Assembly: GCF_000422865.1 (NCBI RefSeq)
Contig: NZ_KE383937.1
Span: 11,284 to 75,283 of the forward strand
Source of the DNA: Oceanospirillum maris DSM 6286
GTDB taxonomy: Bacteria; Pseudomonadota; Gammaproteobacteria; Pseudomonadales; Halomonadaceae
Direction of reading: 5' to 3'
Length of the DNA stretch: 64,000 nucleotides
Numbering within the stretch: the first letter of the stretch is position 1; each line of letters opens with the position of its first letter. The notes under the pieces were generated by a model that worked only from the letters and a program-made list of their open reading frames with translations, did not search any database and was not told the origin of the DNA. Below, piece by piece: positions 27,080-36,258 of the stretch. Made by a program: the position numbers and the translations under genes.

Positions 27080-30000
27080 TTAATTTTTTAGCTTATGGCT
27101 TTTCAATACTCGAGTCACCATGGCCCTTAAGGGCGCAGGTTTTAGGGGTTTATGTAGCAAGGTGTAGCCCTCTCGACGAATTTCCTCTGCAATTTCTTCT
27201 GTTCGGTCAGCGGTAATCATAATGCCAGGTAATGGTTCATCCACAATCTCTTGGATCGCGGATAAAGCCATAACGCCTGTTACATCGTTATCAAGGTGGT
27301 AGTCCGCCAAGACTATATCGGGTATTCCCGAATTACGTATAGCTGATTTGGCTCCACCAATGGTCGTTGCTTTACTTACACGGCAATCCCAGTTATTCAG
27401 CATCGCTTCCATCCCTTCTAGAATAAGTGGCTCATTATCAATACAGAGAATATGCAGTCCCGTTAAAGGGTTATTACGCTGTCTCAATCCTGAGGCACTG
27501 GCTTTTTTGTCCGGTTGCTCTCGGGGTAAATCGGCCTCTAGGCCAAAGGGGACTTCAACACTAAATACCGTGCCTTCACCGGGCCATGAGCGCACTTGAA
27601 GATTGTGATTAAGTACTCGGCTCATCCGTTCAGCAATCGACAAGCCTAACCCTAAACCTTTTTCACTTTCTTTATTATGGCGTTCAGGGTGATCGAGCCG
27701 TTTAAATTCTTGGAAAATTTCGCTCAGTTTTTCCTCTGGAATCCCTGGGCCTGTGTCCCAAACTTCAATACGTACACCTTGCTTAATATAGCGACAACCC
27801 AGCAATATTTTACCGTGCTGAGTATAGCGTGCAGCGTTAGAAAGGAAGTTCTGTACGATACGTCGTAGCATTTGACTATCACTTCTTACGATAGCTTTAC
27901 TATCGACGGCATCGAACTGTAGGCCTCTATTGGTTGCCATTACGCCAAATTCTGCTTTCAATGGCTTTAAAATAGCCGCTAAGCGGAAGGTGCTAATGTT
28001 CGGCTGTAATGCACCTGCATCCAATTTAGATATATCCAGCAAGGTGCTTAAAAGTTCTTCTGCGGCTTTCAGCGAGCTATCAATATTACGGGTCATACGA
28101 TATTGATCAGGGTTTTCCTCTTTTACTTGATGAGCAAGGGCCGATGTAAATAAGCGTGCGGCATTTAATGGTTGCAGTAGATCATGGGATGCGGCAGCTA
28201 AGAATCGTGTTTTGGAGGCATTAGCCTGCTCAGACAGTTGCTTGGCCTGCATTAGGTCTTGGTTAAGATCTGATAGCTCTTGAGTACGCTCGTTAACACG
28301 CTCTTCAAGTGTTTTGTTCGTTTCTTTAAGGGCTATCTCTGCTTTTCGGCGTTCAGTGATATCTTGATATAAAGAGAAGAAACCAAGGATTTCGCCTTGG
28401 TCGTTAGTATGAGGAGTGTAGGTGACTAATCCGTAACGCATTTTGCCATTATCGAGAGCTTGTTCAAGCTCAAAAATGGTACGTTTGCCACTGAGCACTT
28501 TTTCGATATAAGGGCGTCGGGCTTCGTATTGGCCTAGGGTTAGTACTTTGTAGATAGGTTGACCAATGATGGTTGTGCGATCAACCCCCATGGATTCTTC
28601 GTAAGCTTTGTTGGTAAAGAGATAACGTAAATCGGTATCAAAGTAGGCAATAAGCGCTGGGACATTATCGGTATAAATTCGAATATTGTTTTCACTTTGA
28701 ATCAAGGCTTCTTCAGTTTGCTTCTGCTGAGTAATATCTTGGTAGGTATACACAAAGCCGCCGCCAGGCATAGGATTACCCTCTACATCAAGTACAGAGC
28801 CATCCTTGCGGTAGCGCACATAGCGGTGGGGTTCACCATAGCGAATATTGTCGAGTAGCTGTTGAATCTGGTCTTGAGGGTCTCCAAGACCGTATTCACC
28901 ATTTTGGGCATTAAAGCGGAAGATATTCTCAATAGGCTCGCCCACACGAATAAGGTTATCTGGGAAGTTGAAGAGATCAAGATAATGCTGGTTCCAGACA
29001 ACCAATCTTAAGTTATGATCCACCACGGAGATGCCTTGGCTGACGTTCTCTATGGTTGCCTGTAGTAAGGCCCGGTTAAATTCCAGCACTTGTGAGGCTT
29101 CATCTACAATCGAGATAACGTCGCTAATCTGAATCTCTTTACCTTGTAGTGCTGAATTAATCACGATTCGTGCAGAAGATGCACCAAGTACCCCCGTTAG
29201 TAAGCGTTCGGTAAACTGAATAACTTCGATACTAGCTCTGTCATCGGGCCGGAAAGATTCTTTGTTACTGTGTAAAAAGTAATCGGAGAAGGCTTTGTCG
29301 ACAGGTTCTGGCTCCAGAAAACGCTCGCAAAGAGACATCAGGTCGCCCACTGATGTTGATCCCATCCAAGGGCGGGCTGATTTTGTATTTCGAGTATCAA
29401 TGCTGTCGATAAAGGCAGACGCTTGGATGCGGTCAATTACCCTTTGTCGCGTAATATTAGAGACCGCAATATAAAGTATTAGATTGGCCCCAAGGCTGAA
29501 AAATACACCGTGGGTTAAGAAATCCATACGAGAGCCGAAGAGCGATTCCGGTCTTAGCCAGTAAATACCCATAGGGCCATCAGCAAACAGTCCTGATTCT
29601 ACCCAGCCTGCATTGGCCAAGCTTGGCAGCATCATGGTGTAACCCCAGATTAAAATGCCGCTGGACATACCGGCTAGTGCACCGTATCGATTGCCTCTTT
29701 TCCAGTACATACCACCTATTAAGGCTGGGCCAAACTGAGCAACCGCAGCAAAAGAGAGCAAGCCTGTTGCCGCTAACGAATTAAATTCGGCGATGGCAAG
29801 GTAGGTTAAATAGGCGAGGGCGAGAACACCTATAATGGTGATGCGCCGAATTCGTAATACCAGTTGCCCAAAATCGTGATGGGATGTGTTTCCGCTCCAG
29901 CGAAATTTAAGCAGAAGAGGGATCACAATATCGTTAGAAACCATAATGCTGATGGCAATAGTGGCTAGAATCACCATGCTGGTTGCCGCTGAAAAGCCAC

Positions 30001-31036
30001 CGATAAAAGCCAGTAATGTTAACCCACCTTCTTGAGCTGCCATGGGTAATGTTAGTACGAAGGTGTCGGGTTCAACCGTACCATCGGGGAAAATAATCAG
30101 GCCTGCTGCAGCAATAGGCAGCACGAAAAAAGCGATAGAGACAAGATAGGCAGGGAAAACCCAGCGAGAGGTACGGGCATCTTCCACATGGGTATTTTCA
30201 ACAATCGCCATATGAAACTGGCGAGGTAAACAAAGAATAGCCAGCATAGCCAATAAGGTTTGGGCTAAAAAGCCGTTGCTGATCGGGTCTTTGTTGAGTT
30301 CTTTTTCTATTTCAAGGTAGTAGCGAGCATGGGTAAGAAGATCATTGAAGCCATTAAAATTGAAGCCATTAAACATGCCGTAGGTAATGGATGCGCCAAC
30401 TACAATAAAGGCCAATAACTTAATAATGGACTCAAAAGCGATGGCGAGCACTAAGCCATCATGGTGTTCTGTCGCATCTATATTGCGTGTACCAAAAATA
30501 ATGGCAAATACCGCCATCATAATCGCGACATAAAACCCTGTGTCACTAAAAAGGTGAACACTATTGTCTTCCAATGGGTTTGGATAACTTGTAATGACAT
30601 TGTAGGACATGGTGACCGCCTTAAGTTGCAAGGCGATGTAGGGCAGAGTGCCCACTAGGGCAATTAATGTGACAAGAATTGCAAGACTTTGAGTTTTTCC
30701 GTAGCGAGAGGCAATAAAATCGGCAATAGAGGTGACGTTTTGTTTCTTGCTGACACGAATAATTTTTCGGATTAGCCCAGAAAATAACACGTACATAATA
30801 ATAGGGCCGACAAAGATACTTAGGTATGTCCAGCTGCTATGGGTTGCTTGTCCTACGGTGCCATAAAATGTCCAAGAAGTGCAGTAAACGCCTAAGGCAA
30901 GACTGTAAACAACGGGGCGGCGGGAGGTTAATCTCGCTTTGCTATTTTTAGCTTTCGCATCACCCCACCAAGCTATGGCGAAGAGAATAGCGATATAGAC
31001 CAGTGAGATAACGACTAATACCCAGCCTTGAAACAT
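27080..31036 (-). CDS. crbS: sodium:solute symporter-domain hybrid histidine kinase, CrbS-like
   Basis: A 1318-residue fusion. Residues 1 to about 530 resemble SLC5-type symporters with 12-13 membrane helices. A STAC-like linker follows to about 650, then two PAS domains (about 665-780 and 800-905; the second begins NVPALIAYFDTDLRYLFTNKAY), a short coiled coil, HisKA with SHDLLQPL (H951), and HATPase with NFLSNAARYTQHG, DTGPGIP and GLGLGLSIAERM. The receiver domain (1191-1318) has the acceptor D1245 in LADYHLDN. It converges on crbR and diverges from a symporter operon. Hybrid kinases of this build sense or couple to solute (acetate) transport; CrbS is the best match. Confidence 0.9.
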   Translation of the reverse strand: MFQGWVLVVISLVYIAILFAIAWWGDAKAKNSKARLTSRRPVVYSLALGVYCTSWTFYGTVGQATHSSWTYLSIFVGPIIMYVLFSGLIRKIIRVSKKQNVTSIADFIASRYGKTQSLAILVTLIALVGTLPYIALQLKAVTMSYNVITSYPNPLEDNSVHLFSDTGFYVAIMMAVFAIIFGTRNIDATEHHDGLVLAIAFESIIKLLAFIVVGASITYGMFNGFNFNGFNDLLTHARYYLEIEKELNKDPISNGFLAQTLLAMLAILCLPRQFHMAIVENTHVEDARTSRWVFPAYLVSIAFFVLPIAAAGLIIFPDGTVEPDTFVLTLPMAAQEGGLTLLAFIGGFSAATSMVILATIAISIMVSNDIVIPLLLKFRWSGNTSHHDFGQLVLRIRRITIIGVLALAYLTYLAIAEFNSLAATGLLSFAAVAQFGPALIGGMYWKRGNRYGALAGMSSGILIWGYTMMLPSLANAGWVESGLFADGPMGIYWLRPESLFGSRMDFLTHGVFFSLGANLILYIAVSNITRQRVIDRIQASAFIDSIDTRNTKSARPWMGSTSVGDLMSLCERFLEPEPVDKAFSDYFLHSNKESFRPDDRASIEVIQFTERLLTGVLGASSARIVINSALQGKEIQISDVISIVDEASQVLEFNRALLQATIENVSQGISVVDHNLRLVVWNQHYLDLFNFPDNLIRVGEPIENIFRFNAQNGEYGLGDPQDQIQQLLDNIRYGEPHRYVRYRKDGSVLDVEGNPMPGGGFVYTYQDITQQKQTEEALIQSENNIRIYTDNVPALIAYFDTDLRYLFTNKAYEESMGVDRTTIIGQPIYKVLTLGQYEARRPYIEKVLSGKRTIFELEQALDNGKMRYGLVTYTPHTNDQGEILGFFSLYQDITERRKAEIALKETNKTLEERVNERTQELSDLNQDLMQAKQLSEQANASKTRFLAAASHDLLQPLNAARLFTSALAHQVKEENPDQYRMTRNIDSSLKAAEELLSTLLDISKLDAGALQPNISTFRLAAILKPLKAEFGVMATNRGLQFDAVDSKAIVRSDSQMLRRIVQNFLSNAARYTQHGKILLGCRYIKQGVRIEVWDTGPGIPEEKLSEIFQEFKRLDHPERHNKESEKGLGLGLSIAERMSRVLNHNLQVRSWPGEGTVFSVEVPFGLEADLPREQPDKKASASGLRQRNNPLTGLHILCIDNEPLILEGMEAMLNNWDCRVSKATTIGGAKSAIRNSGIPDIVLADYHLDNDVTGVMALSAIQEIVDEPLPGIMITADRTEEIAEEIRREGYTLLHKPLKPAPLRAMVTRVLKSHKLKN

Positions 31037-31324
31037 GCTTTAGCACCTGATGTTGAAATAAAAGACTATTGTCGTGTACTGATAACTTAGCATCAAGGCA
31101 AATAATAACCTTTAGTGGGAAGAGGTTATTCGTTCTGTAACAAAAATGATGTCTTTTTTTCACATAAGGCCACCAGCTTGAACCTCCATCGATAGGCCTT
31201 ATCCGTATGAAAGGTAACAATGCTGCGCTGCATTTACGACTAAAGTAAAGAGTTTAAACCGTGCGGATTTGTTAGATTTATTGAATTGACTATCGGTCAA
31301 TCCAATAACAAGAAAAGGTAGATC
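31037..31324. other. divergent crbS / symporter regulatory region with three inverted repeats
   Basis: No gene is seen in these 288 bases. Inverted repeats are AATAACCT/AGGTTATT (31104-31130), ATAAGGCC/GGCCTTAT (31164-31202, 23-base loop) and ATTGAC/GTCAAT (31285-31301). All arms are perfect. The last one lies just before the ribosome site of the DUF4212 gene. Confidence 0.65.
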
Positions 31325-31579
31325 ATGAAAGAAGAGCAAGCGGTTGCCTATTGGCGTGAAAATATTAGCTTAATTATCCGGTATTTGGTTATCTGGTTTG
31401 TTGCATCTTATGGCTGCGGCATTCTTTTTGTGGAGACGCTTAATAATATACATTTCTTTGGTTTTAAGTTGGGCTTTTGGTTTGCTCAGCAAGGTTCCAT
31501 TTTCGTCTTCTTAGCCCTTTTGGTTATGTACGCGCGGAGTATGAATAAGCTTGATCGAAAATATGATGTTCATGAGTGA
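31325..31579 (+). CDS. DUF4212 symporter small subunit, copy A
   Basis: An 84-residue membrane protein with two hydrophobic helices and the family landmark LGFWFAQQGSI between them. The start YWRENISLIIRYLVIWF is typical of the TIGR03647-type putative solute:sodium symporter small subunit. It precedes a large symporter by 50 bases, the arrangement known for this family, and probably forms a complex with it. Confidence 0.9.
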   Translation: MKEEQAVAYWRENISLIIRYLVIWFVASYGCGILFVETLNNIHFFGFKLGFWFAQQGSIFVFLALLVMYARSMNKLDRKYDVHE

Positions 31580-31629
31580 TATCGCTTTTTATCGATAATA
31601 AGATTCAAAAATAGAGGAAGCGCTACATT

Positions 31630-33465
31630 ATGAACCTTGATGTTCTTACCTACCTGTTTGTAGGGTTGTCATTTGCTCTTTATATCGGTATCGCTATTTG
31701 GGCGCGAGCAGGGTCAACACGGGAATTTTATATTGCTGGTGGAGGCGTGCACCCTGTTGCTAACGGTATGGCAACGGCTGCGGACTGGATGTCTGCGGCA
31801 TCGTTTATCTCTCTGGCTGGTATTGTTTCATTCTCAGGTTACGACGCCTCGGGATACCTAATGGGCTGGACTGGTGGTTATGTGATGCTGGCGATGTTAT
31901 TAGCCCCTTATTTGAGAAAATTTGGCAAGTTTACGGTGCCTGATTTTATTGGTGATCGCTATTACTCCAGTACGGCACGAACACTTGCGGTTATCTGCGT
32001 TATTTTCATCTCGTTTACTTATATTGCCGGTCAAATGAGAGGCACAGGGATTGTTTTCTCTCGATTTCTACATGTCGATATTGAAAGCGGTATCCTGATC
32101 GGCATGGTGATTGTTTTTTTCTATGCTGTTATGGGTGGAATGAAAGGCATTACTTATACTCAAGTGGCGCAGTACTGCATTCTTATCTTTGCTTATACGG
32201 TTCCAGCGGTTTTTCTTATTATGCAGGTAACAGGACATATCTTGCCTCAAACAGGGCTTGGGGCAACGGTGCAGTCGTCGGTTAATCCTATTTGGGAGGG
32301 TAGACCTGTGCTGTTTGTATTGGATGAGGTGATTCGAGATTTAGGTTTTCATGAATACACCTCAGGTTCAAAGACTACAATTGATATGTTCTTTATAACC
32401 GTAGCTTTAATGGCGGGTACAGCAGGTTTACCCCATGTAATTGTTCGTTTCTTTACTGTACCTAAGGTAAAAGATGCGCGTTCATCCGCAGGCTGGGCGC
32501 TAATGTTTATTGCTATTCTTTATCTCACTGTGCCAGCGGTGGGTGCTGTTGGGCGATTAAATTTAATTAATACGATCAATGGCGAAGAAGGACAGGGAAC
32601 CGATTACCAGCATATGCCTTTGTGGTTTAAAAATTGGGAGCAATCAGGGCTTATTGCTTGGAATGATCGCAACGGTGACGGCCTTGTCCAGTATGCTGCA
32701 GGTGATGCCTTCGTAGGGGGCAAGCCAATCCTGACGGATCATCTTGGAGATCTGGGGCAGCGACTAACCTCGAACCCTGTTATTGATACAGAATCCAGTC
32801 TAGGTTTTGATCTAAACCGTCAGCCTTACGCAAATGAAGTTTTTGTTGATCGCGATATTATGGTACTGGCAAATCCTGAAATAGCTCAGCTTCCTGATTG
32901 GGTTATTGCCTTAGTAGCTGCTGGTGCTGTTGCGGCTGCTCTGTCAACGGCTTCAGGATTGTTGTTGGTGATTTCAACAGCGATCTCACATGATTTGTTG
33001 AAAAAGACTCTGCTACCAGAGATTAATGAGAAGCAAGAGCTGCTCGCCGCGAGGATGGCTTCTGTTGCCGCCATTTGTATTGCAGGCTACTTTGGTCTTA
33101 ATCCACCCGGTTATGTGGCTGCAACGGTTGCCTTAGCCTTTGGTTTAGCCGCCGCTTCATTTTTCCCTGTCATTGTCATGGGGATTTTTTCAACACGCAT
33201 GAATAAGGAAGGCGCTATTGCTGGAATGATGGTGGGATTGCTATCAACGATGGCTTATATCGTTTACTTCAAGTTTATGGATGGGGCACCAGAGGACTTA
33301 TTTTTAGGTATCTCTCCAGAGGGCTTTGGTGGCGTAGGTATGCTATTAAATTTTGTGGCAGCCTTCACAGTTTCTAGCTTAACAAAGGCACCGCCTGAGC
33401 ATGTGCAGGCAATGATCAAAAATATCCGTATTCCACGGGAGGCCAATAAGGCTCAGTCTCATTAA
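31630..33465 (+). CDS. sodium:solute symporter, VC_2705 subfamily, copy A (ActP-like)
   Basis: A 611-residue SSS-family transporter with about 13 membrane helices. Landmarks are YIAGGGVHPVANGMATAADW near the N-terminus, FTVPDFIGDRYYSS, GGMKGITYTQVAQY and AAALSTASGLLLVISTAISHD. Its genetic partner is the DUF4212 gene just upstream. An extramembrane insert near residues 346-357 reads DRNGDGLVQYAA, which resembles an EF-hand calcium loop. Acetate or another short carboxylate is the likely substrate because of the acs/crbSR context; this is inference. Confidence 0.92.
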   Translation: MNLDVLTYLFVGLSFALYIGIAIWARAGSTREFYIAGGGVHPVANGMATAADWMSAASFISLAGIVSFSGYDASGYLMGWTGGYVMLAMLLAPYLRKFGKFTVPDFIGDRYYSSTARTLAVICVIFISFTYIAGQMRGTGIVFSRFLHVDIESGILIGMVIVFFYAVMGGMKGITYTQVAQYCILIFAYTVPAVFLIMQVTGHILPQTGLGATVQSSVNPIWEGRPVLFVLDEVIRDLGFHEYTSGSKTTIDMFFITVALMAGTAGLPHVIVRFFTVPKVKDARSSAGWALMFIAILYLTVPAVGAVGRLNLINTINGEEGQGTDYQHMPLWFKNWEQSGLIAWNDRNGDGLVQYAAGDAFVGGKPILTDHLGDLGQRLTSNPVIDTESSLGFDLNRQPYANEVFVDRDIMVLANPEIAQLPDWVIALVAAGAVAAALSTASGLLLVISTAISHDLLKKTLLPEINEKQELLAARMASVAAICIAGYFGLNPPGYVAATVALAFGLAAASFFPVIVMGIFSTRMNKEGAIAGMMVGLLSTMAYIVYFKFMDGAPEDLFLGISPEGFGGVGMLLNFVAAFTVSSLTKAPPEHVQAMIKNIRIPREANKAQSH

Positions 33466-33483
33466 TTAAGCTTTGCTAGGTTA

Positions 33484-33502
33484 TCTCTTCACTCAGAAGA
33501 GA
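33484..33502 (+). terminator. small hairpin just after symporter A
   Basis: TCTCTTC (33484-33490) and GAAGAGA (33496-33502) flank loop ACTCA. The T-run is weak; a stronger hairpin follows at 33547. Confidence 0.45.
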
Positions 33503-33546
33503 GATATGTTTTAGCGGTAATGAGTATAAACTTTAGCCGTGGGTAT

Positions 33547-33589
33547 AAAAAGTGATGAATCGATGCTTAGTCTTTATCACTTTTTATAT
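33547..33589 (+). terminator. terminator after symporter A
   Basis: AAAAAGTGAT (33547-33556) pairs perfectly with ATCACTTTTT (33576-33585) across a 19-base loop, ending in Ts. Confidence 0.7.
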
Positions 33590-33703
33590 ATGCAATGCAG
33601 CAATTTTAACGAGATTCTACATCTGCTTGCTTCTCGGTTTTGTTGTGTTAGGTGCTGCGGAGTGACTCATGAGTTCTAAAAGGCTTTTTTTCTAGGATTC
33701 AGT

Positions 33704-33713
33704 ATTAGACCTT
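33704..33713 (+). promoter_or_regulatory. candidate CrbR-type regulator site upstream of symporter operon B
   Basis: ATTAGACCTT matches, in the opposite orientation, ten of ten bases of the site at 24024-24033 upstream of acs. It lies about 350 bases before the DUF4212 copy B start. Confidence 0.4.
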
Positions 33714-33892
33714 TATACCAAATGCATAAAAATCACTTCTTAACTAAATGCTATATGGTTTGTCAACTTGTTGTTTTATATCGTTTTTTTAATCTTTTAT
33801 AAAAAAATCAATTTACTCTACTACTAATGTCGGGGATTACATTATCTTGGATATTTTTGAAAATCAATCAGGCCTGAAGTGTAGAGGTTTTT

Positions 33893-34059
33893 AATAACAA
33901 TAAATTGAGAGTTAAACCTGTACGTCAGTTGGTGTTCTCAACGGATATATCAGCCTTATTAAACGATGATATAGCTACTTGAGAATTTCTAAGCTTTTGG
34001 TTGTAACTCACAACGACTCAGGCTTTATGTTGGAACTCTTAATAACAATAAACGGAGAG
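33893..34059 (+). repeat. direct repeat of the leader segment TTAATAACAATAAA
   Basis: TTAATAACAATAAA with a trailing GAGAG occurs at 33893-33913 and again at 34039-34059. In the second copy the GGAGAG is the ribosome site of the DUF4212 gene; the first copy has no start codon after it. Confidence 0.7.
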
Positions 34060-34066
34060 CATCGAA

Positions 34067-34336
34067 ATGGCAGATGATAATAAAAGCAATGCTAATGCTG
34101 CTGAATACTGGTCGGCGAATCTTCGCTTGATCTTTGGAAGTTTGATCGTATGGGCACTGGTGTCTTACGGTTTTGCAATTCTCTTACGTCCGCTACTGGC
34201 AGGTATTCCTGTTGGTGGTACTGATTTAGGTTTCTGGTTTGCACAACAGGGCTCAATTTTGAGCTTCATCGGTATCATTTTTCATTACGCATGGAAAATG
34301 AACAAGCTTGATGAAAAATATGGCCTTGAGGAGTAA
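34067..34336 (+). CDS. DUF4212 symporter small subunit, copy B
   Basis: An 89-residue paralogue of the protein at 31325, with two hydrophobic helices and LGFWFAQQGSILSFIGIIF between and in the second helix. GGAGAG precedes the start. Only 6 bases separate it from the large subunit gene, against 50 in copy A, so coupling is tighter. Confidence 0.92.
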   Translation: MADDNKSNANAAEYWSANLRLIFGSLIVWALVSYGFAILLRPLLAGIPVGGTDLGFWFAQQGSILSFIGIIFHYAWKMNKLDEKYGLEE

Positions 34337-34342
34337 GGAAGT

Positions 34343-36139
34343 ATGAGTCAATTTGCAATCAACATTATGTTTGTAGGGGCATCTTTTGTACTCTACATCG
34401 GTATCGCTATTTGGGCGCGTGCTGGTTCAACGAAAGAATTTTATGTAGCAGGCGGTGGTGTACACCCTGTTGCTAATGGTATGGCGACAGCGGCTGACTG
34501 GATGTCTGCAGCTTCCTTTATTTCTATGGCTGGTCTACTGGCTTCTGGCGGTTACTTTAGCTCTTCATTCCTGATGGGCTGGACTGGTGGCTATGTACTT
34601 CTAGCGATGCTTCTTGCACCTTACTTACGTAAGTTTGGTAAGTTCACCGTTCCTGATTTTATCGGTGATCGCTTCTACAGCAGTACTGCACGTACTCTAG
34701 CGGTTGTCTGTTTGATTATCGCATCAGTAACTTATGTTATTGGTCAAATGAGTGGTGCAGGCGTTGCTTTCTCTCGTTTCTTAGAAGTATCTAACGATGC
34801 AGGTATCTGGATTGCGGCTCTGATCGTATTCCTATACGCCGTATTCGGTGGCATGAAAGGCATTACCTATACTCAGGTAGCTCAGTACGTTGTACTGATC
34901 ATTGCTTATACTATTCCGGCTGTATTCATTGCGATGCAGCTGACCGGTAACCCGATTCCAATGTTTGGTATGTTCGGTACTCACATTGATTCTGGTGTGC
35001 CTCTGCTGCAAAAACTGAACTTGGTTGTAACCGAGCTTGGTTTTAAAGAGTACACCGCTGATGTAGACAATAAACTGAACATGGTTCTGTTTACTCTGTC
35101 TCTGATGTTTGGTACTGCAGGTCTGCCTCACGTTATTATTCGCTTCTTCACAGTACCTAAGGTTGCTGATGCTCGCTGGTCTGCTGGTTGGGCATTAATT
35201 TTCATTGCGCTGCTATATCTAACAGCTCCTGCTGTAGCATCTATGGCTCGTCTGAACCTGATTACAACTGTTTATCCAGATGCAGCAGGTAAAGAACAGA
35301 ACTACGAAGCAGCAATGAACAATCCGATTGCTTTCAATGATCGTCCAGAATGGATGAAAACATGGGAAGAAACGGGCTTGATCAAGTATGAAGATAAAAA
35401 CAACGATGGTCGTATACAGTTCTACAACGATAAAAACGCTGACTTCGCACCGACTGCTGAAGCGCGTGGCTGGAAAGGTAGTGAGCTGTATGTAAATAAC
35501 GATATTCTTGTACTGGCTAACCCTGAGATTGCACGTCTTCCAGGTTGGGTTATTGGTTTGATTGCTGCCGGTGGTATTGCTGCGGCACTGTCTACTGCTG
35601 CGGGTCTGCTTCTGGCGATTTCTGCGGCTATCAGTCATGACTTGATCAAGAAAACGATTAATCCTAACATCACGGAAAAAGGTGAGATGTTAGCGGCGCG
35701 TATTTCAATGGCGGCAGCTATTCTGCTGGCGACTTGGTTGGGCTTAAACCCTCCAGGTTTTGCAGCTCAGACAGTGGCACTGGCATTTGGTATTGCGGCA
35801 GCTTCTATCTTCCCTGTTCTTATGATGGGTATCTTCTCGCTAACCATGAATAGCAAAGGTGCGATCGCCGGTATGGTAACAGGCCTGGTAACGACGATTG
35901 TTTATATCTTTACCTACAAAGGATGGCTGTTCATTCCTGGCACTAACACGCTGCCTGATACTGCTGAATTCTGGATTCTAGGTATCTCTCCACTATCTTT
36001 CGGTGCAGTTGGTGCGGTGATTAACTTTGCGGTTGCATTTGCAGTATCCGGTGTTACAGAGAAGCCACCTGCAGAAATTCGTGAAATGGTAGAAAGCGTA
36101 CGTTTCCCTAAAGGTGCAGGAACTGCTATTGATCACTAA
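34343..36139 (+). CDS. sodium:solute symporter, VC_2705 subfamily, copy B (ActP-like)
   Basis: A 598-residue paralogue of the symporter at 31630, with the same landmarks (VAGGGVHPVANGMATAADW, FTVPDFIGDRFYSS, GGMKGITYTQVAQY). The soluble insert again carries an EF-hand-like loop, DKNNDGRIQFYN, at residues 351-362. Codon choice leans strongly to CGT, GGT and CTG, as in highly expressed genes, while copy A does not. This suggests copy B is the main transporter. Substrate inferred from context as acetate or a similar carboxylate. Confidence 0.93.
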   Translation: MSQFAINIMFVGASFVLYIGIAIWARAGSTKEFYVAGGGVHPVANGMATAADWMSAASFISMAGLLASGGYFSSSFLMGWTGGYVLLAMLLAPYLRKFGKFTVPDFIGDRFYSSTARTLAVVCLIIASVTYVIGQMSGAGVAFSRFLEVSNDAGIWIAALIVFLYAVFGGMKGITYTQVAQYVVLIIAYTIPAVFIAMQLTGNPIPMFGMFGTHIDSGVPLLQKLNLVVTELGFKEYTADVDNKLNMVLFTLSLMFGTAGLPHVIIRFFTVPKVADARWSAGWALIFIALLYLTAPAVASMARLNLITTVYPDAAGKEQNYEAAMNNPIAFNDRPEWMKTWEETGLIKYEDKNNDGRIQFYNDKNADFAPTAEARGWKGSELYVNNDILVLANPEIARLPGWVIGLIAAGGIAAALSTAAGLLLAISAAISHDLIKKTINPNITEKGEMLAARISMAAAILLATWLGLNPPGFAAQTVALAFGIAAASIFPVLMMGIFSLTMNSKGAIAGMVTGLVTTIVYIFTYKGWLFIPGTNTLPDTAEFWILGISPLSFGAVGAVINFAVAFAVSGVTEKPPAEIREMVESVRFPKGAGTAIDH

Positions 36140-36206
36140 AAATAGATGATTGAAAATAGTGCCTCAGTAAAAGCAGACGTATAATCGCTGCTTAGGGTAA
36201 AACCAA

Positions 36207-36244
36207 AAACCGGGCTTCCTTATTCAGGAGGCCCGATTTATTTT
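36207..36244 (+). terminator. rho-independent terminator of symporter operon B
   Basis: CGGGCTTCCT (36211-36220) pairs with AGGAGGCCCG (36226-36235), with one G-U, followed by a T-rich stretch. Confidence 0.82.
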
Positions 36245-36258
36245 GAGGATGAATACGC

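Larger units (their letters stand above)
33466..34066. other. 601-bp intergenic region between the two symporter operons
   Basis: No gene is seen. It holds two hairpins ending operon A, the ATTAGACCTT motif at 33704-33713, AT-rich DNA, and a direct repeat of the leader segment (33893-33913 and 34039-34059). It is long enough to carry a substantial 5' leader for operon B, but I recognise no known RNA element. Confidence 0.6.
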
